DNA from: Desulfobulbaceae bacterium
GTDB lineage: Bacteria > Desulfobacterota > Desulfobulbia > Desulfobulbales > Desulfocapsaceae
Length of the DNA stretch: 52,232 nt
Assembly: GCA_003249645.1 (NCBI GenBank)
Contig: QKIH01000072.1
Location: 1-52,232, forward strand
Reading direction: 5' to 3'
Made by a program: the position numbers and the translations under genes. Below, piece after piece: positions 1-8,214 of this stretch; position 1 is the first letter of the stretch, and each line of letters begins with the position of its first letter. The notes under the pieces were generated by a model. It was given only the letters and a program-made list of their open reading frames with translations. It was not told the DNA's origin and searched no databases.

Positions 1-711
1 CCTTTTTAATTGAAAAGTCAGTCAGGCCGGTTAATAATCTCTGCATTATAAATTGATCTCCTTTCTTTGGTCGGAAATTTGATCAATTTATGAGGCATAC
101 CAAAACGTTTTGGTATGCCTTTTTTTATGCTAAGAATTTTTTATTCCCTTTCTTTGAGGGAGAGCCCATTTTGTACACAATCAGGTACACACCTGAGGAG
201 AAACAAAGTGGCCTTTTTTCGTTTTATAAGCCCAGCATACCTCCAGCTAACTGCCACTGGAGTCTACACTTTCCGTTTCAAAATCCCTTCTGAGTTTAAA
301 CTATCATCAACAGAACCGATTTCAAGTATTCCCTCAAAACTCGTAATCTCGGGGCTCTAGGCTGCAGCTCTACAATATCTTAGAGTTGTTCATCGAAGAT
401 TTCACCTAGAAGATTCAAGCTGGCAGTTTCTCAAACTACTCTATTGAAAAACTAACAAGACATCTTGAGAGAAAGACCCTTTACACATTTTAACACATAA
501 CTCCTAGGATAAAGAAACTCATTTAGCTTATATGTGAACTCATATTTTGTCTGCGACATAAGTCTATTCTCATCAAAACATAAGCCTTTAAGTAATCCCT
601 ATATCGCCACAATGCTCTTTACTTAATAAAAACATAGTGTTAAAGGCATTGGCGATGTCCATTTGATTAAACAACTAAGAAACTATTCTACTAATAATTG
701 GAAAAGAAAGT
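1..711. other. AT-rich region without a supported gene
   Basis: Apart from the terminator at 93-126 I see no gene here. The two overlapping short open frames at 90-360 start inside or beside the terminator hairpin, lack ribosome binding sites and have protein sequences without recognisable features. No tRNA, repeat array or insertion sequence is visible. Confidence 0.6.
93..126 (+). terminator. Rho-independent terminator
   Basis: A near-perfect inverted repeat (AGGCATACCAAAA, then CG, then TTTTGGTATGCCT) is followed by a run of T up to 126. It would end a plus-strand transcript entering from left of the window. The hairpin is symmetrical, but the T tract favours the plus direction. Confidence 0.85.
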
Positions 712-1185
712 ATGACCAAGCAACCTGAGGACAATCAAACTATAACTATTGAAGATAAAGGAAGACGCAAGGCTGTAAAGACAATTCTTGGTGGCGTTAC
801 TGCAATAGCCGCATATAATTTGTTACCAGCTAAATGGGATGTACCATACGTAGAATCTGTTTTCCTGCCTGCACATGCTGCAACAAGCTGAACGAATGGT
901 GTGACTATTTCCGATTTTACAGCTCATTATGAACCTTTAGTAAGTGGTTCATTTTGGAATGTGGATACTATAGAGGTCACCTCAACTGTAAGCGGCAGTT
1001 ATCTCGTTGAATTTTTTAACGATAGCGGGCTCACTAATTCAGTTTTTACTCCATTTACGGTAACAGTTCCTTATTCTATTTGGGATTCTTCCGCAGATCC
1101 ATCAGCAATAGGTGATGGATTATGGTGTCGTGTAACAAATATTAGCGATCCATCTATAACGGCCATAGCACAAGCTGTAGTGTAG
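712..1185 (+). CDS. Small Tat-signal protein frame interrupted by an in-frame TGA
   Basis: An ATG at 712 opens a 59-codon frame ending at TGA 889-891. The same frame then runs open for another 97 codons to TAG 1183-1185. The N-terminus looks like a Tat leader: GRRKAVKTIL, a hydrophobic stretch, then a signal-peptidase-like site at FLPAHA. Small Tat-leader proteins ending in a similar LPAHAxTS motif are known to me from memory only. The downstream part (SDFTAHYEPLVSGSFWNVDT...) is rich in Ser, Thr and Val, consistent with a small secreted beta protein. The continued frame suggests recoding of UGA (selenocysteine or read-through) or a recent nonsense mutation. No convincing SECIS hairpin is visible just after the TGA. 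The ribosome binding site is weak (GAAAAGAAAG). Function unknown. Confidence 0.45.
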
Positions 1186-2200
1186 ACCACTTAGAGCATT
1201 GTAGAATTACAGAATTTGGAAAAATAGAAAACTCTTGAAACTGTGTTCACAAATTAGTGTCCAATTTGTAGCACTTCAGAACATTGTGAAGGACAACATA
1301 GCCGACACATGTTGTACCGCCACCTTCATGATTTGACAGCATGCCAAGCAATTACGGATGGTTAGAAACAGTTCTTTAGGGTCACAAGAGGACAGTCATT
1401 AGGGAGTCGTCCAACGACGGACTAATACCTAGCCCCTCATCTCCAAGATGAAATAAAAAAGGCTTCAGGAACAAGCATCTGTTCTTAAAGCCTTTTTTAT
1501 TATCTTTTTTTGTGGTTTCCGCCGTTTACCCTGCAAACGCTGTTCTACTTTGTTCAGCTATATGTAATGCTGTTTATACCTAAAATTTAAACAGGTTTGT
1601 CATCATCCCTCATCAAACTGCCCACGCCGTACAAGTGTCATGGGCCTGTTTCCTTCCAAGGCATTGTGAAACAAAACGCACTACCACATCAGTTTGAAAC
1701 CAATATCAGCACGATAGATGAATAGCCCCTAGTTTCCTATACAATTAATTGCTTCTTTGCATATTGCTTTTCAAATTCGACAGATGAAATACCGTTATTG
1801 ATTTTATAACGACGCGCTGGTTTGCAATACAGTTTGATAATCAAAGATAGTTATCCTGACAGTTTCACAAGCCTTTTAACTCGTTATTTGGTTTTGTTCA
1901 CATTCTTTCAGTAACTACAAGAAACTCGTAACTGCCGATACATAGCTGCTATCACACTGTTTATTCATGCTGCAATTAAAATTACACGATACATTTTGTT
2001 ACAAGCATGATCCTTGCAAATTGTTATAATCTATATTATTTTTTTAATATCTTTTCTTAATAACACAAAGCAAGATCGTTTACTGTTTTCTGATCCTACG
2101 CAGCAGCAATTCTTTCTCTCTGGAAGACTCACTGCCCAAAGAGAATAGAAGTCATTTTGCCTGCTGCAATGAACCACCATTACAGCAGGAGAAATAGTTT
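1186..2200. other. Long AT-rich intergenic region
   Basis: About 1 kb with no open frame I would defend. It holds the terminator at 1455-1499 and a TATAAT hexamer at 2025-2030, about 170 bases before the PilZ-adaptor gene. That hexamer could be a -10 element, but no good -35 lies at the right distance. Nothing else was recognised. Confidence 0.5.
1455..1499 (+). terminator. Rho-independent terminator
   Basis: AAAAAAGGCTT pairs with AAGCCTTTTTT around an inner partial stem (AGGAACA/TGTTCT), and the distal side ends in a T run. It lies about 270 bases after the Tat-signal frame and could end that transcript. Because the flanks are A-rich and T-rich it may also work on the opposite strand. Confidence 0.75.
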
Positions 2201-3670
2201 ATGTCTATGCTGACTCGCGAATACAATTACATGCGCAAGTCGCAACGGCTTGATATTCCGCTGCTTGTTCAGATCGGCACCGAGCTTTACGAAACTTCAG
2301 ACTGGTCAATGACCGGTGTTGGAGTTGTCGGGTTCAAGGAACAGATTGAACCGGGAACCAAGCTTGATGCCCGGCTGATACTTCCGGTTGTCAGTGCTTC
2401 ACTGACTATTAACGTGGAGTTGATCTGCAGAAATAGAAGAGAAGAAAAGACCGGATTTGAGTTTGTCGAAATCAGCAACACCCACAAACGAGTGCTCCGG
2501 CATTACATCGAACTCTCTCTCGAAGGCAAACTCGACAATATCGAAGATCTTTTTGCCGATTTTACTGCCCCCAATATCGAAACCCCTATTAAAGAGGCTC
2601 TCAATATCACAGAAGAAGAGCAGACCTCGTTGCTCAGAAAATTCAGGAGCCGTGCTTTTCTAACCCTGCTGGCAGGCATTCTGCTCATGGGCTACATCTC
2701 ATTTACCCTCCTGTATAATTTCATCTTTGTCCACCAGGCAGTCGGTGTTGCTTCGGGCAATCTTGCCCTGATACCGGCCTCGACCAACGGCACGCTCAAA
2801 ACGATTCATGTAGCAGTTGGAGACAGCGTTCATGTCAATGACATACTCTTTGACATGGAAGAAGGTGACCTGTTGAATCAATTGAAAGAAAATACCGAAA
2901 AAATCTCTCAACAGCAGCAGCTTCTCGATCAACTCAACAACTCCGCCACCCCCCGGACAACATCTCATCTGCTTGAACTGTTAAAGGAAGACTTTGAAAG
3001 AAGCAGGCTTGAATATGAAAACGCAAAAAAGCTCTATTCAAAAGAAATCATCTCAATCAAGGATTACCAATACGTAGAAAACACCTTCATCAAAGCCCGT
3101 ATTAGTTATATCAGGGAACTCGAGACAGAACAGAGATCAGAGAACACCTCTGCTGAGAAGAAAAGTCTGCTGACACTCAATCTCGAAACGCTGAAAGCAG
3201 AAGAAGAGCGATTAATCGAATCACTGGAGGGGTTAAGAGTTAAGTCCACGATAGACGGTGTTGTCTTCGCGGTGGATCATCTTCCTGGTGAATACCTGAC
3301 ATCAAATGATGTTGTTGTCAGCCTTGCCACCAGAGAAAATCCTTTTGTCCTGTTCAAGATGCTTGCCATACAGAGCGGTAAGACGCGACTTGGCATGAAG
3401 GCAAAGGTCTATTCTTTTGAAACTGCTCAGACCTACGACGGCATAGTGAGCTCAATCGGCTACAGTGCAATCAATCCACGCTCAACGCTTCTTCAGGAAG
3501 TCAGTCTTGATCAGACTGTAATTAAAGTTGATCTGGTAAACGATAATGTCGATATCCCGCTTAACAGCAGGGTTCAAGTCTGGGTGAAGAAAGATATTAT
3601 CATCCTTACCAGACTTGCTGAGTTTTTAAGAGACCTGACAGGTAAAGACCATGCTCAAACGATTCGGTAG
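2201..3670 (+). CDS. PilZ domain / HlyD-type membrane fusion protein (Alg44-like)
   Basis: Predicted c-di-GMP-binding periplasmic adaptor for polysaccharide synthesis or export, 489 residues. The N-terminal PilZ domain carries both signature motifs: R12-x3-R16 and D34-x-S36-x2-G39. A single membrane segment spans about residues 150-178. After it come a half lipoyl/barrel-sandwich segment (about 190-225), a coiled coil (about 225-340) and a second half-lipoyl segment with a beta-rich C-terminus, as in HlyD-type adaptors. This order matches Alg44 of alginate systems, but the protein is about 100 residues longer than the Pseudomonas one I remember, mainly through the coiled coil, which suits contact with a TolC-like partner. 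The ribosome binding site is AGGAGA. The end overlaps the synthase gene by 20 bases, implying translational coupling. Confidence 0.85.
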   Translation: MSMLTREYNYMRKSQRLDIPLLVQIGTELYETSDWSMTGVGVVGFKEQIEPGTKLDARLILPVVSASLTINVELICRNRREEKTGFEFVEISNTHKRVLRHYIELSLEGKLDNIEDLFADFTAPNIETPIKEALNITEEEQTSLLRKFRSRAFLTLLAGILLMGYISFTLLYNFIFVHQAVGVASGNLALIPASTNGTLKTIHVAVGDSVHVNDILFDMEEGDLLNQLKENTEKISQQQQLLDQLNNSATPRTTSHLLELLKEDFERSRLEYENAKKLYSKEIISIKDYQYVENTFIKARISYIRELETEQRSENTSAEKKSLLTLNLETLKAEEERLIESLEGLRVKSTIDGVVFAVDHLPGEYLTSNDVVVSLATRENPFVLFKMLAIQSGKTRLGMKAKVYSFETAQTYDGIVSSIGYSAINPRSTLLQEVSLDQTVIKVDLVNDNVDIPLNSRVQVWVKKDIIILTRLAEFLRDLTGKDHAQTIR

Positions 3671-6335
3671 AAAAGAAGGCCTGCTGTCAATCATCGGACC
3701 GGGCCTGTTCTACATCGCCCTGTCCCTTACCATCGGTTACAGCTGCTGGCCATATTTCTACTATATCAAAGACGAAACTCTGATCACCATCGGCATCTTT
3801 ACCATGTGGCGGTACAGCTGGCAGATCACCCATTACTGCAGGGCGATCATATACCGTTTTTATACCTACAGAAAAATCAGCAAACGGGTAAAACAAGCAG
3901 CTGATCACGGCATTTTTCCCAAACATATCTTCTTTATCATACCATCCTACAACGAAGAACCATGGGTCAGCACCGAAACGTTTTTCTCCATCATGTCCGA
4001 ACTGAACGCAATCCCAAGCAGTGCTACGCTTGTGGTATCAACCGGCTCTGATGAAGACGACTCCATCATCAGCCAGGTCTACCATTCGCATCCTGCAAGA
4101 TACAAGGTGGAGCTTGTCCTGCAGCGCCAGAGCCGGGGCAAACGCATTGCCATGGGTCATGCTCTGCGTGCCGTTGCCCGTCGATACAATGACAGGCAGC
4201 TGGAAGACGGCAACAGCGTAACTGTTTTCATGGACGGCGACAGCTACCTTGAACCCGGGGTATTCAAAAAAACACTGCCGCTGTTTTGCATAGACAGGAA
4301 GCTTGGCGCGTTAACAACCAACGAACTTGCCTACATAAACACCACATCCCAATGGTACAAAGACTGGTTTAATCTGAAATTCGGTCAGAGACATATTCTT
4401 TTTCAATCTCATTCGCTCTCTCGCAAGGTTTTGACGTTGACCGGCCGATTTTCTCTTTTCCGTTCAAGCATTGTCGTGAAAGAAGATTTTATCACGATGA
4501 TCGAGAACGATATCCTGAAACATCCTATACACGGGAAGTTCCGTTTCCTCATGGGTGACGACAAAAGCAGCTGGTTTTACTTACTGAAAAACAAATGGGA
4601 TATGCTTTATATCCCCGATGGAACCTGTTACTCCCTGGAAAGCAGGGACGCCAAGTTCCTCGATCTCAGTACAAGCCTGCCATACCGCTGGTATGGCAAT
4701 ACAATGCGGAACAACGGACGGTCACTGGCACTTGGCTGGAAAACAACCGGCCTCTTTATCTGGATTTGTATTCTGGATCAGAGAATTTCTATGTGGACAT
4801 CACTGGTTGGAATTACCGGAGCAATTATGCTGACTATTTTCAAAAGCTTTGTTTACCTGCCTATTTACATTGCCTGGATTCTTATTGTCCGGACAATCCA
4901 ACTGTTTGTCATTGCCTTCAACGGCCATCCGGTCAGCATTATCACCATACCGATCATGCTATATAACCAATGGTTTGGTGCAATTATCAAGATCAAAGCC
5001 TTCTTCAATCTTTCAGATCAGTCATGGTCAAAGGGAAAGAAGAAGCAGACAGCATCTGGTGATGCCATCCCCATTCCGCACAAGCTGGCAAAATTCATAC
5101 CGCGTTTTACAATGTTCGGCAGCTATGCTCTGTTTCTCTTTGTTCTGCTTCTCACAGAACAGGTGCTTACCCTGCCCGATATGCACGCGCTGCAGGCAGC
5201 TCAAAAAAGCGGAAAACCTGATATCCAACTGGTTATACCTGCGCAGGATCACGGAGTAATACCGGATGACGGCCTTGATGACGGCGCAATCATCAACAAG
5301 CTGATCGCCGAAGCGGACAATGGTGCGATAATTCAGCTTCCGCCCGGTAAAATAGATATTGAGAAACCAATCGTTATTAAAAGATCAAACATAACGCTGA
5401 AAGGCAGCGGCAAAGAAGCTACCGTGCTCTACGCTTCACTCAAGACAGAGGCCCAAGCGGTCATCATGGTATCTGGAAGCTTTGGAAAGAAACTCGGTAC
5501 ACTGCAAAGCGACGCCCGCCGCCAACACTCTGTTATCGACTTTCCTGTACTTAAACATGAGATTGAAAAAGGCGACATAATCTTACTCCGCCAGCCAAAC
5601 GACGACGCATTCTTTGACGAGATCAACAGCCAGCACTGGCGTAAAGACAGCCCGATAATCCGCCAGAGCATGTTCAAGATTCTCGATTTCAAAAACGGCA
5701 GGCTAGTCTTTCTGGACAGATCACTTGATATCAATTTTGCTGCAAAAAAGTCCATTGTCATCAAACCCGATCTTGTAAAAAACGTATCGATCAGGGATCT
5801 TACCGTTATCCAGAACATTCCCGGACAGACCATCGAAAGCGTTCAATACCGTTACGAAAACCTTTTCCCAGATTATGCCGTCGATCTGGTGCAATTCATT
5901 TGGACTGCATCTTCACGCATTGAAAACGTTTCCCTTCTGCAAGCCGGAAGACACGCCCTGGTATTTGAAAATTCGTTTGCAAATACAGCCAGCCACCTGG
6001 ATGTAATCGGTGCCTGGAATAAAGGAAAGGACGGCAACGGATATATCCGTTTTGCACGGGTATTCAAATCCGGTTTGAGCGACAGCTACATCAAAGACAT
6101 ACGTCATATAACGCTGCAGTGGAGTTCGGCTCACAACTATTTTGACAACATCAGCTCTTCGGTTGATTTCAACGTACACGGCGGCTATTCGCACCACAAT
6201 CTCATCTCGGATATTACTTTCACCATCCCCCCCGAACACAAATGGGAGCCCATCACCCGAACTCCGCACGATGCCGGCTGGGCCCCGCCGGACGGCCCTG
6301 GAAACGTGTTTGAACGGGTGAAAATAAAGAAATAG
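3651..6335 (+). CDS. Alg8-like family 2 glycosyltransferase fused to a beta-helix domain
   Basis: Predicted inner-membrane polysaccharide synthase with an extracytoplasmic polymer-modifying or polymer-binding domain, 894 residues. The N-terminal half has membrane segments, the Alg8-like RYSWQITHYCRA segment, PSYNEE, FMDGDS (DxD), TTNELA and GDDKSSW, and the LPYRWYGNTMRNNGR segment where processive synthases carry QxxRW. More membrane helices follow at about 375-470 and 495-515. From about residue 525 onward the sequence becomes a right-handed parallel beta-helix of pectate-lyase/epimerase type, with a strongly conserved-looking NVHGGYSHHN segment. The DPHD motif of the AlgG epimerase is not visible, so the reaction of this domain (epimerase, lyase or binding only) is open. 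AGGTAAAG precedes the ATG. Synthase and beta-helix are separate proteins in classical alginate operons. Confidence 0.82.
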   Translation: MLKRFGRKEGLLSIIGPGLFYIALSLTIGYSCWPYFYYIKDETLITIGIFTMWRYSWQITHYCRAIIYRFYTYRKISKRVKQAADHGIFPKHIFFIIPSYNEEPWVSTETFFSIMSELNAIPSSATLVVSTGSDEDDSIISQVYHSHPARYKVELVLQRQSRGKRIAMGHALRAVARRYNDRQLEDGNSVTVFMDGDSYLEPGVFKKTLPLFCIDRKLGALTTNELAYINTTSQWYKDWFNLKFGQRHILFQSHSLSRKVLTLTGRFSLFRSSIVVKEDFITMIENDILKHPIHGKFRFLMGDDKSSWFYLLKNKWDMLYIPDGTCYSLESRDAKFLDLSTSLPYRWYGNTMRNNGRSLALGWKTTGLFIWICILDQRISMWTSLVGITGAIMLTIFKSFVYLPIYIAWILIVRTIQLFVIAFNGHPVSIITIPIMLYNQWFGAIIKIKAFFNLSDQSWSKGKKKQTASGDAIPIPHKLAKFIPRFTMFGSYALFLFVLLLTEQVLTLPDMHALQAAQKSGKPDIQLVIPAQDHGVIPDDGLDDGAIINKLIAEADNGAIIQLPPGKIDIEKPIVIKRSNITLKGSGKEATVLYASLKTEAQAVIMVSGSFGKKLGTLQSDARRQHSVIDFPVLKHEIEKGDIILLRQPNDDAFFDEINSQHWRKDSPIIRQSMFKILDFKNGRLVFLDRSLDINFAAKKSIVIKPDLVKNVSIRDLTVIQNIPGQTIESVQYRYENLFPDYAVDLVQFIWTASSRIENVSLLQAGRHALVFENSFANTASHLDVIGAWNKGKDGNGYIRFARVFKSGLSDSYIKDIRHITLQWSSAHNYFDNISSSVDFNVHGGYSHHNLISDITFTIPPEHKWEPITRTPHDAGWAPPDGPGNVFERVKIKK

Positions 6336-6336
6336 G

Positions 6337-7734
6337 TTACTGCCCTGTCAGCGAGGATAGCTGAACAACTATTTCATACATTTTCAATCTGATATCCAAT
6401 GCTTCATACCTGGCATCAATAGTCTGAACAGAAAGCACATCCAGACTGCGGGCAGGATCTTCATCCAGTTCCTGAATGATGCTTTCTTCCTGGATGTTTG
6501 CATCTTTGGTCTTTTGAATCAGGATTGCTATTTCTTCCTGTTTACTGAGTAATCGCTGTTTATGAAAGAAAAAGGAATCGTAGAGTTTCTGTATCTTCTG
6601 CTGCAAACGATAGGCAACAGCCTGACGCTGATACTGGTATATTCTCTTCTGTGTCTCTTCAAGCGAGACAACATCAGAATCAAAGGTCAGCGGCACTTCA
6701 AGCATCACTCCAATAACAGATCTGTCATCTCCATAATATTCATGCTTATATTCAGCGCTGACATTAAAGGCGACATCATCCCTCCAGCCCTGAAAAGAAT
6801 CGACCCGATCAATAAAACTGTCCTGCACTTTAAGATCGTATGAATTACTGTCGGCTGTTTCAACCAGTGTCGCCAGAGGTTTCAGTTCCACCATATCAAT
6901 GCGGTTTAAAATATCCATCTGCTCTGCGGCAAGAGCACCGCCTGATCTCTCACTGTAAAATGCCAGTGTGCTTTCTGCATCCTGCAGCTGACGCCTCACC
7001 TCAAGTACATCCAGTTTGGTTGTATACCCCTGTTCAAGCTGCAGTGAACGTTTTTTCAGCAAAGAGGAAAGGGCCGCTCTTTTTTCTTGATAATAATGAA
7101 CATTCAACCGGTTTTTGAAGAGAAAAAGCTGAAACATTTCATCTTCGAGATGCCGATTTAACATATCTCTTCTGAGCTGCATAAACTCCAGCCGGGTCTG
7201 CTGTATCTTTTTCTGATCGTCTCTTACAGCTTCAAAATAGCCGTCGTTAAGAAGTTTCCATTTTACACCGGCTGAATAATTGCTCTCTTCATTACGCACA
7301 TCATTATTGTATTCTCCGGTTGCATAAAGCCCATAAGATGATCGCCTGCCCTGCAGTTTGTCCAGATAATCTTCTTCAAGCTCTGCAATATTCTCCATGA
7401 TGACAGAAATGCCTTCACTTGGAGTAGGCGGCACATCATCTGCCAGCAGAAAAGACTTATCAAACATGGTAAGCCCTAATGCCTTATTACCAATATCGTC
7501 ACTGTCAGTAGACGGTTCAACCCTTTCCCCATCTAGTTTGCCGGTTTCAAAGATCGCCAGCTGTGAGACAACAATACTTGATTGTGATTGCCCTGTTGCG
7601 GCACCTTCCGGTGTCAGAGAAGGCTCTGTGGAAGCTCCGTCGACAGAAGGGGTAAACAAGACCAGACTGCTCAGCAGCACGACAGCAGGAGACGAGAATA
7701 ATTTCCATCTAGATGATAAAGCAAAATGAAGCAT
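6337..7734 (-). CDS. TolC-like outer-membrane factor
   Basis: A 465-residue exported protein with a hydrophobic signal segment (VVLLSSLVLFTP) and long heptad-like helices, including two similar coiled-coil halves: QGRRSSYGLYATGEY... and later the KRIYQYQRQAVAYRLQQKIQ region. This is typical of the outer-membrane efflux/TolC fold. It runs convergent to the synthase gene, with stop codons one base apart, and probably supplies the outer-membrane channel for the same polymer. I chose the ATG at 7734, eight bases after GGTGAG; a GTG at 7743 would add three residues. Sequence divergence makes the family assignment moderate. An AlgE-like barrel is less likely because the protein is mostly helical. 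Confidence 0.7.
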   Translation of the reverse strand: MLHFALSSRWKLFSSPAVVLLSSLVLFTPSVDGASTEPSLTPEGAATGQSQSSIVVSQLAIFETGKLDGERVEPSTDSDDIGNKALGLTMFDKSFLLADDVPPTPSEGISVIMENIAELEEDYLDKLQGRRSSYGLYATGEYNNDVRNEESNYSAGVKWKLLNDGYFEAVRDDQKKIQQTRLEFMQLRRDMLNRHLEDEMFQLFLFKNRLNVHYYQEKRAALSSLLKKRSLQLEQGYTTKLDVLEVRRQLQDAESTLAFYSERSGGALAAEQMDILNRIDMVELKPLATLVETADSNSYDLKVQDSFIDRVDSFQGWRDDVAFNVSAEYKHEYYGDDRSVIGVMLEVPLTFDSDVVSLEETQKRIYQYQRQAVAYRLQQKIQKLYDSFFFHKQRLLSKQEEIAILIQKTKDANIQEESIIQELDEDPARSLDVLSVQTIDARYEALDIRLKMYEIVVQLSSLTGQ

Positions 7735-8214
7735 CGCGAACACTCACCCATTAAATGTTGATATTGCGTAATAATCTGCTCCATATACAAATGCACAGGC
7801 TCCATTATATAGAAAGGCCGCAGTAAACCATAACAGACTGCGACACCGGTGTGCATTGCTCATTGTTGATGCATGGCTATCAAGCCAAATTACAGGAACT
7901 CTATCTTTTTGTCAAAAAAACAAATTGTATTAGAACCTTATGATCCGTTCATTAAGCGTAACCTTTTGACTCTTCAGCTACTTAAAAGCTTGTTGTCAAA
8001 ACATATATTTGTTAGAGTCAATAGAAGTAAAATACAGATCTCTCCGAAAACACAATCCTTTTTCAAACTGCCTCGGCAATGGTTGTAATTACATCATAAA
8101 CCGGTGCAATAGCGGACAACAGATCCTCGTATTTTCTGTTTTAGAATAACTCAGGAAAGCGCCTACAGATCATTACGCGCTAAAAAAAGCAGCTGTCTAT
8201 CTTAACCAAAGCAT
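7735..8214. other. Divergent intergenic region
   Basis: About 480 bases between the outer-membrane factor (minus) and the hybrid kinase (plus), so promoters for both should lie here. I could not define a confident -35/-10 pair. A 71-codon open frame at 7873-8088 has no ribosome binding site and no recognisable protein features, so I do not call it a gene. Confidence 0.5.

Noticed and set aside
90..360. Two overlapping plus-strand open frames of 67 and 81 codons
   Set aside because: They begin in or next to a terminator hairpin, have no ribosome binding site and show no protein family features.
892..940. SECIS element after the in-frame TGA
   Set aside because: No stem of useful length with a GU-containing apical loop could be drawn at the required distance.
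3651..6335. AlgG-type mannuronan C5-epimerase activity of the beta-helix domain
   Set aside because: The DPHD motif of AlgG was looked for and not found, so I claim only a beta-helix fold.
7873..8088. 71-codon plus-strand frame in the divergent intergenic region
   Set aside because: No ribosome binding site and no recognisable sequence; it lies where promoters for both flanking genes are expected.
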